Assembly (NCBI GenBank): GCA_009760855.2
Contig: WPIO01000018.1
Span: 6,237,501-6,301,500, forward strand
Length of the DNA: 64,000 nt
Direction: 5' to 3'
Source: Cristatella mucedo
Taxonomy: Eukaryota > Bryozoa > Phylactolaemata > Cristatellidae
Shown here piece after piece: positions 54,801 to 64,000 of the stretch. Below the pieces are notes generated by a model. It ran no database searches and was not told where the DNA came from. It saw only the letters and a list, made by a program, of their open reading frames with translations. Position 1 is the first letter of the stretch. Each line of letters begins with the position of its first letter. The translations under genes were made by a program, and so were the position numbers.

Positions 54801-57617
54801 GTAACCTGTAAGAAAGCAAGCTGCCTGGTAGGATGCTGCCTTTAAGGTGAGATCTCTAAAGATCCTCCTTTAAGGTGAGATCTTTAAAGATCATGTAGCT
54901 ACTGTGCATCCAAGAAGGGGCAGCCAATGATTGAAAGACTGCCAGGGGATGATACCTCCTGAGCCACCTCCTACTGTTGGTCGGGGGGAGGGCAAGGCCT
55001 GTTGCCTTCTCACCACTGGTCTGTCTGTGCTCATCCATTGATTACCTTCTCTTGTCCTGCAGGTGCTGCTGCCGTGGAGGCCGACGGGGGCAGCGTGCCG
55101 GCTCTGATTCAGCGCGCTAGCGCCGAGAAGTGGGCGATATGGTCGTTGAAAAACGGTCTGCAGACGCTCACTGATCGCCTTCACTCGACTGTCGTCAGTC
55201 TCGGGGCCAACGTCAGTCTCGAAACGGAATGTACGCGACTGGAATTCACTCAAAACGGAAAAGTGAAGGTAAGGTGAAGACTTTCAGACCGTGTCGGCTC
55301 AATCCATGTCGAACATGCAAACCATCGCTAGTGTCCGCCCTACTCAGTCCTTACGGTGTGGGGACTACAGCTTTTCCGAATCGGCGCAAGGTTTTGCTGC
55401 AGTGTTACGCTACCCCGTACGTTACTTGGGTTCCAAACTCCAGAGCTCTTGTTCTGTCCTCGTGTTAACTTCTGCAGCAGCATACATGGCAGAATGCTCT
55501 CAAATGGGACCAAGCAGCATGTTGTAAAAAAGGTCCAACCAGAAGTAGTGTGAGTCGCCTTCGAATTTTCATCGCACAAGCAAAGTACGAACTGCCAGGT
55601 GGCTAGTTCACTCGTTTGTGACATCGCATCTCGACTACTGCAGTTCCCTCTATTCAGCACTCTTAGCATTAATAGTCCTTAAGCGTCTGCTACTGATGCA
55701 AAACTCGGCCGCTTGCCTGGTCAGTCGGCAACGGTGTAGCTGCCATGTCCCAGCACTTCGGTCAGAGCTTTGCGATCGCTCCTTATAAAGTGTTGCATCG
55801 ACTTGCAGATCCATGACTAGCCTACAGATCGCTGCTTCACTTGCTTGCACCAGCCTCCCTGTCTGACCAACTAATGTGATGTCGTTTGTGCATAGAGCCT
55901 GGCCAGCTTCAGCTCTGGGCACGATGCCCGTAGCAGGCTGTTCAACATGGTCCCCAGCATCTGTTTATAATTACGTTGGCGTTTATTGCTCATATGTATG
56001 TCTAAATTTTGCTCTCTTTTTTTTACTCTTAACAGAATCTATTGAGTTTGATTGACCCACTTGGGTGGGAAACTGAAATTGCGTAGGAAAGATAGTGTGT
56101 CTTTCACTGTCGTGTCCGTAAAGCTTTGATAGAAGAGGTCGGCGATTCGTGCTCTGAAAATGAATGTGAATCCGACCTGGGATATTTACTCCGGCGGGTA
56201 TTCCCTTCCATACCTGGGAGCATGAGATGAGTTTATGCAAGCTTTGCAGGAATGGACATATTGTCATTGCTAGCTCTTGGAGGCAGCTCTGTCGTTTACA
56301 ATCTCCGCCCCTCGTGTGCTCACCATCTGCTCTAGGACCGTGCTGGTGCCTCTGATCGAGCGCTCTGTCTGGCTGTCTGTCGTATAGCGCTATCGTGGAT
56401 GCAACCTGTTCGGAGCTCGAATGCTCTGGGGATATGCGGAAAGCTGGGGGAGAGAGACAGACGGAAAGATTAGAGAGAGAGGGAGGGGGGGTAGAGAGAC
56501 GGACTGACAGAGAGAGACTGAGAGCAGTGAGCAAAAAAGAGACAGACAAAGAGTCACACAGAAGAGAAGATGAGAGTCTGGAGCATGGCAGACTCCGCCC
56601 TTAATAACTGCTGCTTTAGGCCGCCGCCCGTCATATGTCTTCTTCTCCTTCCAGGCCTACTCGGCTGCCGGTGCCGTGCTGGAAGCAGACCGCGTCGTGT
56701 CGGCCTTGTACGCCCCACGCCTAGCCGAGCTCGTGGCCGAACAGCAGCCTCGCCTTGCGGCGCTGCTGCGCTCCGTGCCTGCCGTGAGCGTGGCCGTCGT
56801 CAACCTCGAGTATCGCATGCCCAGGTCGGCCATGCCAGTGCAGGTATGCTGCTCGCAAGCATGAAGGATCGCTCTGGTTGCCGCTGCTACGTGCATCCTG
56901 CGCGCTGGAGCCTTGCTCGTAGCCGCTCTGCGTCGCTCAGAGAATTTCCACAGTTACCGGCCTTGGCGCTGCTGACGCTGCGAAGCTGCTCGTTGCTGTC
57001 GTTGTGTGTCACCTTGGTGCAGCATGCGCTCGGCAGCGCTGCTTTGCTTTGCTTGCCAAGTGGGCCGTCACAGCTCACCAATGCTATGGCAGCCCCATAG
57101 CTCAGTGACTGTGATGCATGCCATTCCTCACTGCAGCTGCCCGGCTCCGCCACACACATCAGTTCCGACTTGCAGGTCCGCTCTTGAGCAGCACGAGAAG
57201 GTTTTCGTCTCCAGCATACCTTCGACTTTTGCTAATTTGGCATCAAGGCTTACTAACCACGTGTAGCTGCTTCAGTGACCTACGCGTCATCTCTTCTGTT
57301 ACCATCTTTGCGACTTCTGTATCTGCATCCTGTCCTAGCTTTCGGAGAAAACGCAGCAGGCAGTCGCCTGTTCGTGGCATCGCTGCAGGGCTTTGGCCAC
57401 CTAGTGCCATCGTGCGAGGAGTCGGCCGTCCTCGGCATCATCTATGACTCGTGCGTTTTCCCTCAGCACGACAGACGGGACGTGGAGACGGTGCGGTACA
57501 CGGTGAGACCCGAGTGGTGCGGCAGGCAGGTCATGTGCTTCGCCACTCTATGCCCGTGCGCTTTGGCTGCACAGGCGCTGGGACAACTTTGATGAGAGAG
57601 AGAGAGAGAGAGAGAGA

Positions 57618-57670
<53 letters not shown>

Positions 57671-60600
57671 CTCTGTGAGTCAGGAGTTGTACAACATGAG
57701 TCTGTTGACCCTTGATTCAGCTATTCTGCATTTTGCGACTTCCCACTCCCATCTACCCCTTCCTTACGTAAAGCGCCAAGCAAGAGATTGAGTTTGCTGA
57801 GGGTGCTTTATCAAGTGTGTTGTTATTATTATTCCTCCCCCACCCTGCCGCAGCTTGTTAATTTATATGATGGATCACCAATCATAATCATCAAGCTTTG
57901 TAGCTGTCAATGTGTAGGTTTCTCTGTCGCGTGCTCTGTTGCCCACATCGCGTTCCCTAACAGCAAAGCCAGCTGTTGGTGGGCAGATGAATGTAGAGAC
58001 TGATGAAAAAGGGCCACCAAACGACAAACGCCGTGAATCAGCGAGGGATCAGCAGCAGCCGCCATCGCTGGACTGAGCGACAAGGGTCGGCCGAGGTGAA
58101 TTGAGCTCAGCAGTCTAGACTCTCCTGAGCAGTAGGCTCTGTCGCCTGTTTGAAGAATGCATGGTACGATTGTTGCCCGGAGAGCGCTGACAGCACGAGG
58201 TGCTTACTGTCACTTGCATGTATGTATGCATATATCTCTGTCGTATAACTCCGCAAAGCCACAAAGACTGTGTTGGTATTACGCAAGAGAATTTTCTGCT
58301 GCGCAATCAAAGCATATTCGGCTTTCGATACGCATTCGATGCCAACAGACTTTATCGCAAGCAACAAAGAGAAAGTGAGATGCTAAGCCAAGTCAGGAGA
58401 ATCACCACCCTTTGTGGGTCAGTGTAAGAACTTTATATCCATTAATCAACCAGCAGTCACCCTAGCTCTTTCAGCAAAGGAGACACGTGGTCAAACTCTT
58501 GGAAATGTTAATTAGCCTTGCAGTCATGTTCATCATCAGCTGCAGTGGCCTAATGGCTTTTCGTTAGCCCAGCCAAAATGGAATTGCAATAACCTAGCCG
58601 AGACAGAACCAGGGAGCTACTTAATTTTTAGCAAGCCACTGTGGTTGAGAGTCCCTAATCTTAGAGATCGGATGTGATGGCTAGCTGTAGAGGATGTCTT
58701 CTTAAAGAAGCTTTCAAAATGTAGGCAGCTGTCAAGAACGGCACCTAAATCTCGAGCTCACGGTGACAATCGCACAACAGCATCACCTATTAAAAGGGCA
58801 AAATATTCTAGTCTAGCCAGCCACAGGCTTGGGGTGTCCTCTGAGCAGCAGTTCTGTTTTATTGTCGCTTAGTTTAAGAAAATCTTCTGACAGCCAGGAT
58901 CAAATATCTGCAAGGCAAGCATTCAGTTTGTCGGTGGCTGCAGCCGATTCCGACCGTTTAAATGACAAATACAGCTGAGTATCGTCAGCATAAAAGTGAT
59001 AGCCGACCATGGGTCCACATCACTTTTCCCAGAGGCTTGGTATGAATGGAGAACAGCAAAGGACCGAGGACAGACTCTTGTGGGACTCCACGGGCCACTG
59101 GTCTGGTGGAGGAGACCTGACCCCCACACGACACGGATTGAACATGACCAGACAAGTACAACTTGAAGCCCAGCTGTGCCTCGTCTGTAAGACCGATCGT
59201 TGTTCTCAATCTTTCACGTAGGATATCGTGATCAATAGTGTCTAAGGCAGCTGGTAGAACCAGCAGTGCTAGGGCAGTGACATTGTGTCATCGTTGCAGC
59301 CTAGGATGTCATTAGTCACACGGAGGAGAGCAGTTTCAGTGGTGTGGTGTTGCTTGAATCCCGGCTGAAATATTTCCGACAATTCATTCTTTTCAACTTG
59401 TGGTACAAGCTGCTTAGCAACCATTCTTTCAAGAATATTTGACAAAAAAAGAAAGAATGGCAACTGGACGATAGTTTGCAAGGACCTCTGAATAGCCAGA
59501 CGTTGTAAGTATCGGTCTAACGATGGCCGATTTGAAGGACTTGGGTACGACCCTATTTTCCAGAGAAGCACTAAAAGTCTGAGTTATGGCTCGGCTAAGT
59601 TTGTCTGCCAGTGAAGAGCGCAGAGTGGATAGTATAGGGTCTTCTGTAGACGAGCTCTTTTGACTAGACTTTGTTAAGGTAGGCACATTGCGTGCAGAAA
59701 CCTCAGAAAATCTCTTCAGGTAGGTCACACGTTGCGATCCAACAATTGCTATAGTCGGAGATGGCTGTTTGGAGGCACGAATGTGTACAAGCTTTTGAAG
59801 CTTTTCCTCTGCAGCTGCTTGACTGTATTGCTCAATTTCAGTTTCTACTCAACGACGTTTCTCTCCTGCTGCCAACTATGGCCGATCCTTTCCAGCTGTT
59901 CTGCACGGCTCCTTCAATATTACTCACTTCCTCGCCTGCCATTCTGAATCTGCTATAATAATTATAATGCGATTGGTTAAGGAAGCGTATCAGTGTGGTT
60001 AGTGAGAACTTATACTACAGCTATGCTGCTTGCTTTCTGTTTGTCTTGTGAAATGCAGTCTGTTGGCCACCGTGTCCACACCGAGCATTGCATAAACTTT
60101 TGAGTTTGCTTTAGGGCACACTCTAGCCTGACACCCTCTCAGGCTTTACGACTTTGTTGAGTTGCATTCGGAGAAACTATCGTACAGGTCTGTGTGTGTG
60201 GATACAAATGGGTTATATTTATACATGCATGAATGCACGCATGCATCTATGCATGCATACATACGTGCATACATACATACATATATAGATGCATACACGC
60301 TTCCTTTACAGCATATGTGAAGTACCTAAAAAGAGATTTAGTGCTCGAGTGGTGCTATACAGTGTTAATAGTGTGCTGCACTAACGTGCATGCATAGGTT
60401 TGGTGAATCAGAACTTGATGGACGGCTGACTTCTGCCTGTCCAACGTTTGCCTCTCTGCTGCCTCCACCTATGCCTGCCCATCTGCTGCTTTGCCCATCC
60501 CCTCTTTGTGAAGCAATGGAATTACCCTGACTTCTGTTCGGCAGTGCATGATGGGCGGCGCTTGGATGGAGCAGCTGTTTGGCAAACCGTCATCGCTCAA

Positions 60601-61048
60601 GGCCAGCACGTTCGAGGCAGAGGCAGTGAGAGCGGTCCGAGAGCAGCTAGGCATCGCTGTCGACCCATCCGTGGTGCGGGTCTCGGTGCTGCAAGTAAGA
60701 GCTGCGAACGCCGCGGCAGCAGCGTCGCTTGCGGCCGCCTCTCTCGGCCGGCGCTGAGCGCCTGCAATGGCTGCTGGCAGCAGCTGCGTCCAGTGCAGTC
60801 AAAACATAGCATGGCTACGCCCTGCTCGTTGAACGTCCTATGCAGCAGCAACGATGGCTCGATGCACCCTCGGCTCGTTGCAGGACTGCATCCCACAGTA
60901 CGTGCTCGGGCACACGGCTCTGGTGAGGGACATCGAAGAGTGCGTAGCCGAGCAGCGACTGCCGCTCAGTCTCGTCGGCTCGTCATACAAGGGCGTGGCC
61001 GTCGGCGACTGCATTGCAGGCGCCGCAGCCCTGGCCAGCAGCCTGTAG
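48662..61048 (+). CDS. PPOX: Protoporphyrinogen oxidase, nine exons
   Basis: PPOX oxidises protoporphyrinogen IX to protoporphyrin IX with FAD at the mitochondrial inner membrane, the step before ferrochelatase. Exons: 48662-48817, 50552-50686, 52481-52735, 53293-53470, 55063-55268, 56655-56843, 57389-57502, 60545-60694, 60884-61048. All introns are GT-AG; phases are 0 except exon 4/5 (phase 1). The joined CDS is 1548 nt (515 residues; human 477) with no stop before 61046. The FAD Rossmann motif is [17 protein letters not shown] in exon 1, with HAGGWIRS after it in exon 2. [40 protein letters not shown] and the C-terminal [16 protein letters not shown]-side motif follow in family order. The start ATG has A at -3 and G at +4. 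The frame stays open upstream to 48533 without a conserved motif. The Ala/Arg-rich first 20 residues could aid mitochondrial targeting. Confidence 0.96.
49530..49602 (+). mobile_element. LINE or SINE 3'-tail fragment in PPOX intron 1
   Basis: tttacaataaatgtagagtg, cctagaagagggtattggtc and atagatgcgttattattatt resemble the CR1/L2-type tail with drift. Confidence 0.65.
49736..49960 (-). mobile_element. LINE reverse transcriptase fragment in PPOX intron 1
   Basis: The minus frame reads [19 protein letters not shown] and then [10 protein letters not shown], the motif C segment of the CR1/L2-type LINE (YADDTQLY...LAACIDDI...FLKLNYDKT). It is antisense to PPOX. Confidence 0.75.
50552..50686 (+). 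CDS. PPOX: PPOX exon 2
   Basis: 45 codons, [16 protein letters not shown] to GRAALLL. The Glu after VHLW is placed where the family's FAD-ribose-binding acid lies. The acceptor is ccagcag/gtacac; a cag three bases upstream would add one Gln. The donor is ctgctg/gtaagt. Confidence 0.93.
50870..50960 (-). mobile_element. tRNA-like SINE fragment in PPOX intron 2
   Basis: Reversed: tagtttaggggtaaggtgcc (A-box region), aaatcggttcttcggttcga and gtcctgcagtgggcg (B box ggttcgagtcc). It lacks a proper acceptor-stem partner, so it is a tRNA-derived repeat rather than a gene. Confidence 0.55.
51498..51560 (+). mobile_element. SINE tail fragment in PPOX intron 2
   Basis: caggctgaatagagatttag, ttttcttaaggcactgtaca and actgaattatcttta match the tail of the SINE at 30892-31040. 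About 100 bp downstream, gggttcaagtcctgccg (near 51716) is a second B-box-like sequence without an evident A box. Confidence 0.6.
52481..52735 (+). CDS. PPOX: PPOX exon 3
   Basis: 85 codons with [28 protein letters not shown] and [15 protein letters not shown]. The acceptor is ccgcttag and the donor gacgag/gtgagc, both phase 0. Confidence 0.94.
52815..52915 (-). mobile_element. Second LINE family 3' end in PPOX intron 3
   Basis: ctccatcttagctccaaaaa, gactaagtgggtgttaccc and cgagttttcagctgcgcagt reverse to the terminal ~100 bp of the family (cacccacatggtctttatga, tgtggagtta). Diverged. Confidence 0.72.
53215..53250. repeat. (CT)n microsatellite in PPOX intron 3
   Basis: A tc dinucleotide run upstream of the exon 4 acceptor. 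It extends a pyrimidine-rich region from about 53090. Confidence 0.85.
53293..53470 (+). CDS. PPOX: PPOX exon 4
   Basis: Begins [20 protein letters not shown] and contains [20 protein letters not shown]. It ends one base into a Gly codon (ggcg/gtgaga), the gene's only phase-1 junction. Confidence 0.94.
54839..54892. repeat. 26-bp tandem duplication in PPOX intron 4
   Basis: cctttaaggtgagatctcta-aagatc and cctttaaggtgagatcttta-aagatc stand side by side with a 28-bp period and one mismatch. Each copy contains aaggtgag, which resembles a splice donor. The remaining 1.5 kb of intron 4 shows nothing else. Confidence 0.85.
55063..55268 (+). CDS. PPOX: PPOX exon 5
   Basis: Completes the split Gly and continues [33 protein letters not shown] and the second half of the substrate and FAD region to NGKVK. 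The acceptor is tcctgcag and the donor gtgaag/gtaagg. Confidence 0.94.
55578..55790 (+). mobile_element. LINE RT C-terminal fragment in PPOX intron 5
   Basis: Translates as [20 protein letters not shown] and then [20 protein letters not shown]. This corresponds to LVHAFVTSRLDFCNSLLTGL and LQLVQNSAARLVCRE of the CR1/L2-type LINE. Sense to PPOX. Confidence 0.82.
56445..56560. repeat. GA-rich purine tract in PPOX intron 5
   Basis: Imperfect gaga/gggg purine-rich DNA on the sense strand, ending 95 bp before the exon 6 acceptor. Confidence 0.8.
56655..56843 (+). CDS. PPOX: PPOX exon 6
   Basis: 63 codons with [17 protein letters not shown] and the well-conserved [15 protein letters not shown]. 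The acceptor is tccttccag and the donor gtgcag/gtatgc. Confidence 0.94.
57389..57502 (+). CDS. PPOX: PPOX exon 7
   Basis: 38 codons, [20 protein letters not shown] to VRYT. The acceptor is cgctgcag and the donor tacacg/gtgaga. The preceding exon ends MPVQ, so the conserved [10 protein letters not shown] motif spans the junction exactly. Confidence 0.94.
57595..57668. repeat. (GA)n microsatellite in PPOX intron 7
   Basis: About 74 bp of ga dinucleotides with a small interruption (agacaga), 90 bp after exon 7. Confidence 0.95.
57762..57830 (+). mobile_element. LINE 3'-tail fragment in PPOX intron 7
   Basis: acgtaaagcgccaagcaaga, gattgagtttgctgagggtg and ctttatcaagtgtgttg precede an att repeat. 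Same tail as at 39035-39124. Confidence 0.82.
58222..59725 (-). mobile_element. Second LINE family, minus copy with RT core, in PPOX intron 7
   Basis: The minus strand encodes [29 protein letters not shown] and [20 protein letters not shown] (fingers), [12 protein letters not shown], motif [18 protein letters not shown], and motif C as [13 protein letters not shown] near 58965-59005. The 3' end at 58222-58420 matches the young copies (tctgtcgtataactccgcaa on the plus strand). Stops and frameshifts break it. Part of the C-terminal region (58430-58600) is missing or unrecognisable. Confidence 0.85.
59757..60190 (+). mobile_element. Second LINE family, old plus copy, head to head with the minus copy
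   Basis: ctcaatttcagtttctactc, ctgctgccaactatggccga, gaaatgcagtctgttggcca and gactttgttgagttgcattc follow the order of the family's 3' end with many changes. It begins about 30 bp from the start of the minus copy. Confidence 0.75.
60225..60297. repeat. (ATGC/ATAC)n tetranucleotide repeat
   Basis: Alternating atgcatgc and catacata units in PPOX intron 7, next to a LINE tail. Confidence 0.85.
60298..60372 (+). mobile_element. LINE or SINE 3'-tail fragment in PPOX intron 7
   Basis: cgcttcctttacagcatatg, tgaagtacctaaaaagagat and ttagtgctcgagtggtgcta match the shared CR1/L2-type tail, diverged. Confidence 0.7.
60545..60694 (+). CDS. PPOX: PPOX exon 8
   Basis: 50 codons beginning [15 protein letters not shown], which aligns with the family's V-M-x-GG segment, and ending VVRVSVLQ. 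The acceptor is ttcggcag and the donor gtgctgcaa/gtaaga. The intron before it is 3 kb and packed with LINE pieces. Confidence 0.92.
60884..61048 (+). CDS. PPOX: PPOX exon 9
   Basis: 54 codons: [10 protein letters not shown], then [20 protein letters not shown] and a TAG at 61046. This C-terminal FAD-contact motif confirms the family. The acceptor is ctcgttgcag. Confidence 0.95.
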   Translation, partial: DCIPQYVLGHTALVRDIEECVAEQRLPLSLVGSSYKGVAVGDCIAGAAALASSL

Positions 61049-62450
61049 AGACCGGCAGAGCCGCAGTTCCCCCACCCACCGGCCGCACCGGCCCGGGGGC
61101 GGGGCAGGCGCCTGCCGGGCTGGCGAGGTGGCGACCTCTAGCGGCAGGTTTCGGACTAGCCGGTCCCTCACCGAAGAGGTAAAAGAAGGCGACGAGCTTC
61201 CCCGTCATGGCTAGCAAGCCGGCTTCTGCGCATTCTGCTGCACGCGTGCTGCTCAGGTGCTGCATCGCGCTCTGCTGCTGCAGCAGCAGCAGCTACTTCC
61301 GCTTCGGTCTGGCCCTGCCGTCGGGCAGCCAGCCACGCCGGCTCCTGTCGGTGCTTGCTGTATATCTGAATAGGTTGTGGTACTCTAGTGGGTGGCTTGT
61401 TCATGCATTCCTTACTAAAAGAACAGTTCCATTTTCTAGGCAAAATATAAGTATCGTGTTTGAGTCGCCAAGAATTCACTTTATGTTCGTTTGCAGCTTG
61501 ATAGATAGGCTTTCATTAAGCCGAAGCGTGTGCAGCTTGCTAGGGTGCTGCACTGTGTCAAGCGAGCTCCGCAGCAGTGGCTTCCGCATCCTGACGGAAC
61601 TAGGGCGCACACGCAGCACTCACTCACTCCTCACGGTGCTAGTTGCAGCCGACGAGCGACAAATGCCGGCGACGCTCCGAGTCTTGGAATATGCCGGCAG
61701 CTTGGAATCTTGGCTGGCGACTTAGCAGTCCAGCTCCAATGGACGGCAATGTATGCCGATAATTCGCCAGCAACCCGGTGGCAGCTGCAGTCGTCCAACG
61801 GCAGCCATGACACCAAGTCTGCTACTGCTCAGTGGCCGTGAGCACAGCTCAGCTCCACCTGCCGAGGATACTCCACCTGCCTGTCTATTACATGGCTTGG
61901 GCTTTCATGCTGCCTAACCATGGATTATCACATTAGCAGTTCCTTGCCTTTATGATTTAGGAACTGCATGTAATGAATATCTCGGCAGTCGCGATCTAGC
62001 TGATTTAGCAAGCAGCCGTTTCACTGTACCCTGGTTAATTAAATAGTGGCCAGCCCTGCTCGGCCGGAATACTAACAACCTAACACAGTCCGCTTTCGCA
62101 AGTTTCAACGTTCGGCTTTGCTCCCTTGCCAAGCATTAGCATGTGCCGGAATTACTGCCGAGGAATTTTTTTAACGCATCCCCTTCGAAGCTGTCCTTGT
62201 AGCTAGCTTGTCTGTATCTTACCGGCCAACGGTCGTCCCACGTTCGAGAGTTCGGTCCAATTAGTCCCCAGACAGAAACCCTCAACATGTCAGGCTTGTT
62301 CGGGTCGTCAGCACTTCAGTTGTTTGAAATCAGGCCAGCGCCTTTTAGATGCCGAGCTATCTTAATAGATGCCGGGAACGATTTCAAGTTAGAACGGCAT
62401 TGGTGCACAATGAGAAGCAGACCTCACAGCACGGTCTCGCGTTTAACTGC
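61049..62450. other. PPOX 3' flank, probably including its 3' UTR
   Basis: No aataaa is visible near the stop. An attaaa at 62038-62043 is a weak candidate poly(A) signal. Positions 61274-61296 hold ctgctgctgcagcagcagc, a self-complementary triplet run. An open frame at 61207-61725 (172 codons) has no recognisable motif and is more likely UTR or intergenic. Confidence 0.45.
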
Positions 62451-62453
62451 AAT

Positions 62454-64000
62454 GCAGCTGCCATTTCCCTCAATAGACGCAAGAAAACTCCTGTTATCAT
62501 TTCAAATTGTACAGAATGCTGTTACTTATCTACCCACCAGTACTAATCCAATTGGGCTTGGGTGTTCTCGTGTCACGGCCTCAAATGGCTCGGGTCAGCC
62601 AGCCTTTTTACACATTTGAGTGACTATACAGCTCCAATTTCCACAAAATACTTGGCACAACTGCTGCTCTGAATGCAAATTACAGAGAACAGAATGTTTA
62701 CAATTTGCTTACCAAATTGCATGCGCTTGCCCGTTCTTGTGTTATGGTCTCTGATGGCCCAGCCCCCCCCCTCCGGTGAGCATCCCAAATATTCCAACGG
62801 CGCTACAGCTGCCCTTGCCACAATAAACTTGGCGAAACTGCGGCTCTTATTCCTCATTGCAGAGTACGGCGTTCCGGGTTTTTACCACCGAATACTCGCC
62901 ATTTCACTAGCCTTTTTCCGTGCTATGGCCTCCAGTGGACCGGGCCATCCAGCCACCCGATAGATTCATATCGCCGCACAGTTGCTCTTTCGAGGATAGG
63001 CGTCGTGCTTCTGAAGTTTTGATTCCACGTTATCCGAAAAATAGCGATCTTCGCCGACCCACTAAATTTCATGCCATTGAGCATGCACGTTCTTAAGCAC
63101 TGGCCTCCAATGACCGGGTTCCAAGAGCAGGCCTGCATTTTTGGACTACGGTACAGCTGCAATTTCCACAGTAAGCTTTGAACAACTTCGCTTTTGATTC
63201 TACGTTTCAGAAAACAGCGTTTCGGGTTTACCAATAAAATTTCATGGCAAAGCGTAAGGGCATTCTCATGCAGCGGCCTCTCACGACCTGGCCCGCCCTA
63301 CATTTTCAAACCACGATACCGCTGCCATTTCCACAAAAGGCGTCGCACAGCTGCGGTTTCGACGACGCTGTAAAGAAGACTGCGCTCTGGGTTTATTAAC
63401 CAAGTTTCGCGACATAGCGCATCAGCGTTCTCGTGCCATGGCTTCCAATGGCCCGGACCAGTCAGCCTCCCTACATATTCGATCTGCGGTACAGTAGCCA
63501 TTTCCTCAATAAACGTTGCGAAACAGTTGTTTTAATTCCAAATTATAGAAAACGGCGTTCCGGGTTCACCTTAAAAACTTTCTGCGACTGTGCATGAGCG
63601 TTTTCACGCTATGGCTTCAAAATGCCCAGGCCAGCTGCCTCCCTATATATTCCAACCGCGAAAGAGCTGTCATTTCCGAAATGAGCTTTGATGAACTGCG
63701 GTTTTGACTTCATCTTAATGAAAACAGTGTTCCCGGTTTACGTACTAAATGCCTTTACATTTCGCATTCGCGAAATGTCATGGCCTCCAATGGCCAGGAC
63801 CAGCCAGCCTCCCCAAATATTCGAACTACCGTACAGCTGCCATTTTCCACAGTAACGCACGGCTATAGCTTTGACTCCACATTATAGAAAATTGTTTACC
63901 CACTAAATTCAAAATTCCATGACATTAGGCAGGCGTGCTCTAATGCCAGTGCCACCAATGACCCGAGCCATCGGAGGTCACAGCACTTTACGCGTTAGCA
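62454..64000. repeat. Satellite of ~173-bp tandem units, running off the window
   Basis: A block like tacagctgccatttccacaa recurs at 62454, 62628, 62805, 62978, 63153, 63318, 63491, 63663 and 63833 (spacing 165-177 bp). Each unit continues with variants of aactgcggttttgattcc, aaaacggcgttccgggttta, ctcgtgccatggcctccaat and ggcccggaccagccagcctc. Units differ by roughly a fifth of positions by eye. The right end lies outside the window. It is unrelated to the 820-bp satellite. Confidence 0.92.

Noticed and set aside
61207-61725. 172-codon ORF after PPOX as a new gene
   Set aside because: No motif, composition changes within it, and it starts 160 bp after the PPOX stop, where a 3' UTR is expected.

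Overview
The window is nuclear DNA from an animal, most likely a non-vertebrate metazoan. The reasons are a nine-exon GT-AG spliced protoporphyrinogen oxidase gene, an importin-11 gene, CR1/L2-type LINEs with microsatellite tails, tRNA-derived SINEs, hAT and FLYWCH-type MULE transposons and abundant satellite and simple repeats. I cannot name the species. There are no operons, ribosome binding sites or CRISPR arrays.

Layout. Positions 1-18000 are a tandem array of about 820-bp satellite monomers (13 counted by a shared landmark). It is interrupted by a 1.8-kb MULE (4951-6760, 9-bp target duplication), a 2.7-kb hAT element (8164-10878, 8-bp target duplication) and three copies of one LINE insertion at 11437, 13638 and 15772. 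The LINE sits at the same point of the monomer each time, so it was multiplied together with the array. The monomer itself carries a stretch that matches the LINE 3' end. From 18 to 43 kb is repeat-rich DNA with no recognised host gene: two copies of a GC-rich, promoter-like 1.2-1.5 kb segment (18545-20040 and 36455-37645), a second and younger LINE family ending in ATTAC repeats (including a head-to-head inverted pair at 23.1-24.2 kb), a second MULE with a FLYWCH zinc-finger ORF, SINEs, and two older relics of the satellite at 27.3-29.3 and 31.9-32.8 kb. A longer LINE copy lies at 40.9-42.8 kb.

The base composition changes near 44.5 kb. On the minus strand 44709-48164 is an uninterrupted 1151-codon importin-11 ORF (IPO11, nuclear import receptor). 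On the plus strand 48662-61048 is PPOX, the mitochondrial enzyme of the penultimate haem-synthesis step, with nine exons that join into a 515-residue frame. The two start codons are 497 bp apart and diverge, so a shared bidirectional promoter is likely. PPOX introns hold fragments of the same LINE and SINE families. From about 62.45 kb to the window end is a second, unrelated satellite of about 173-bp units.

The two host genes have no obvious functional link (haem synthesis versus nuclear transport). Everything else is mobile or tandem repeat. All transposase and reverse transcriptase ORFs seen are broken or truncated, except a short FLYWCH ORF.
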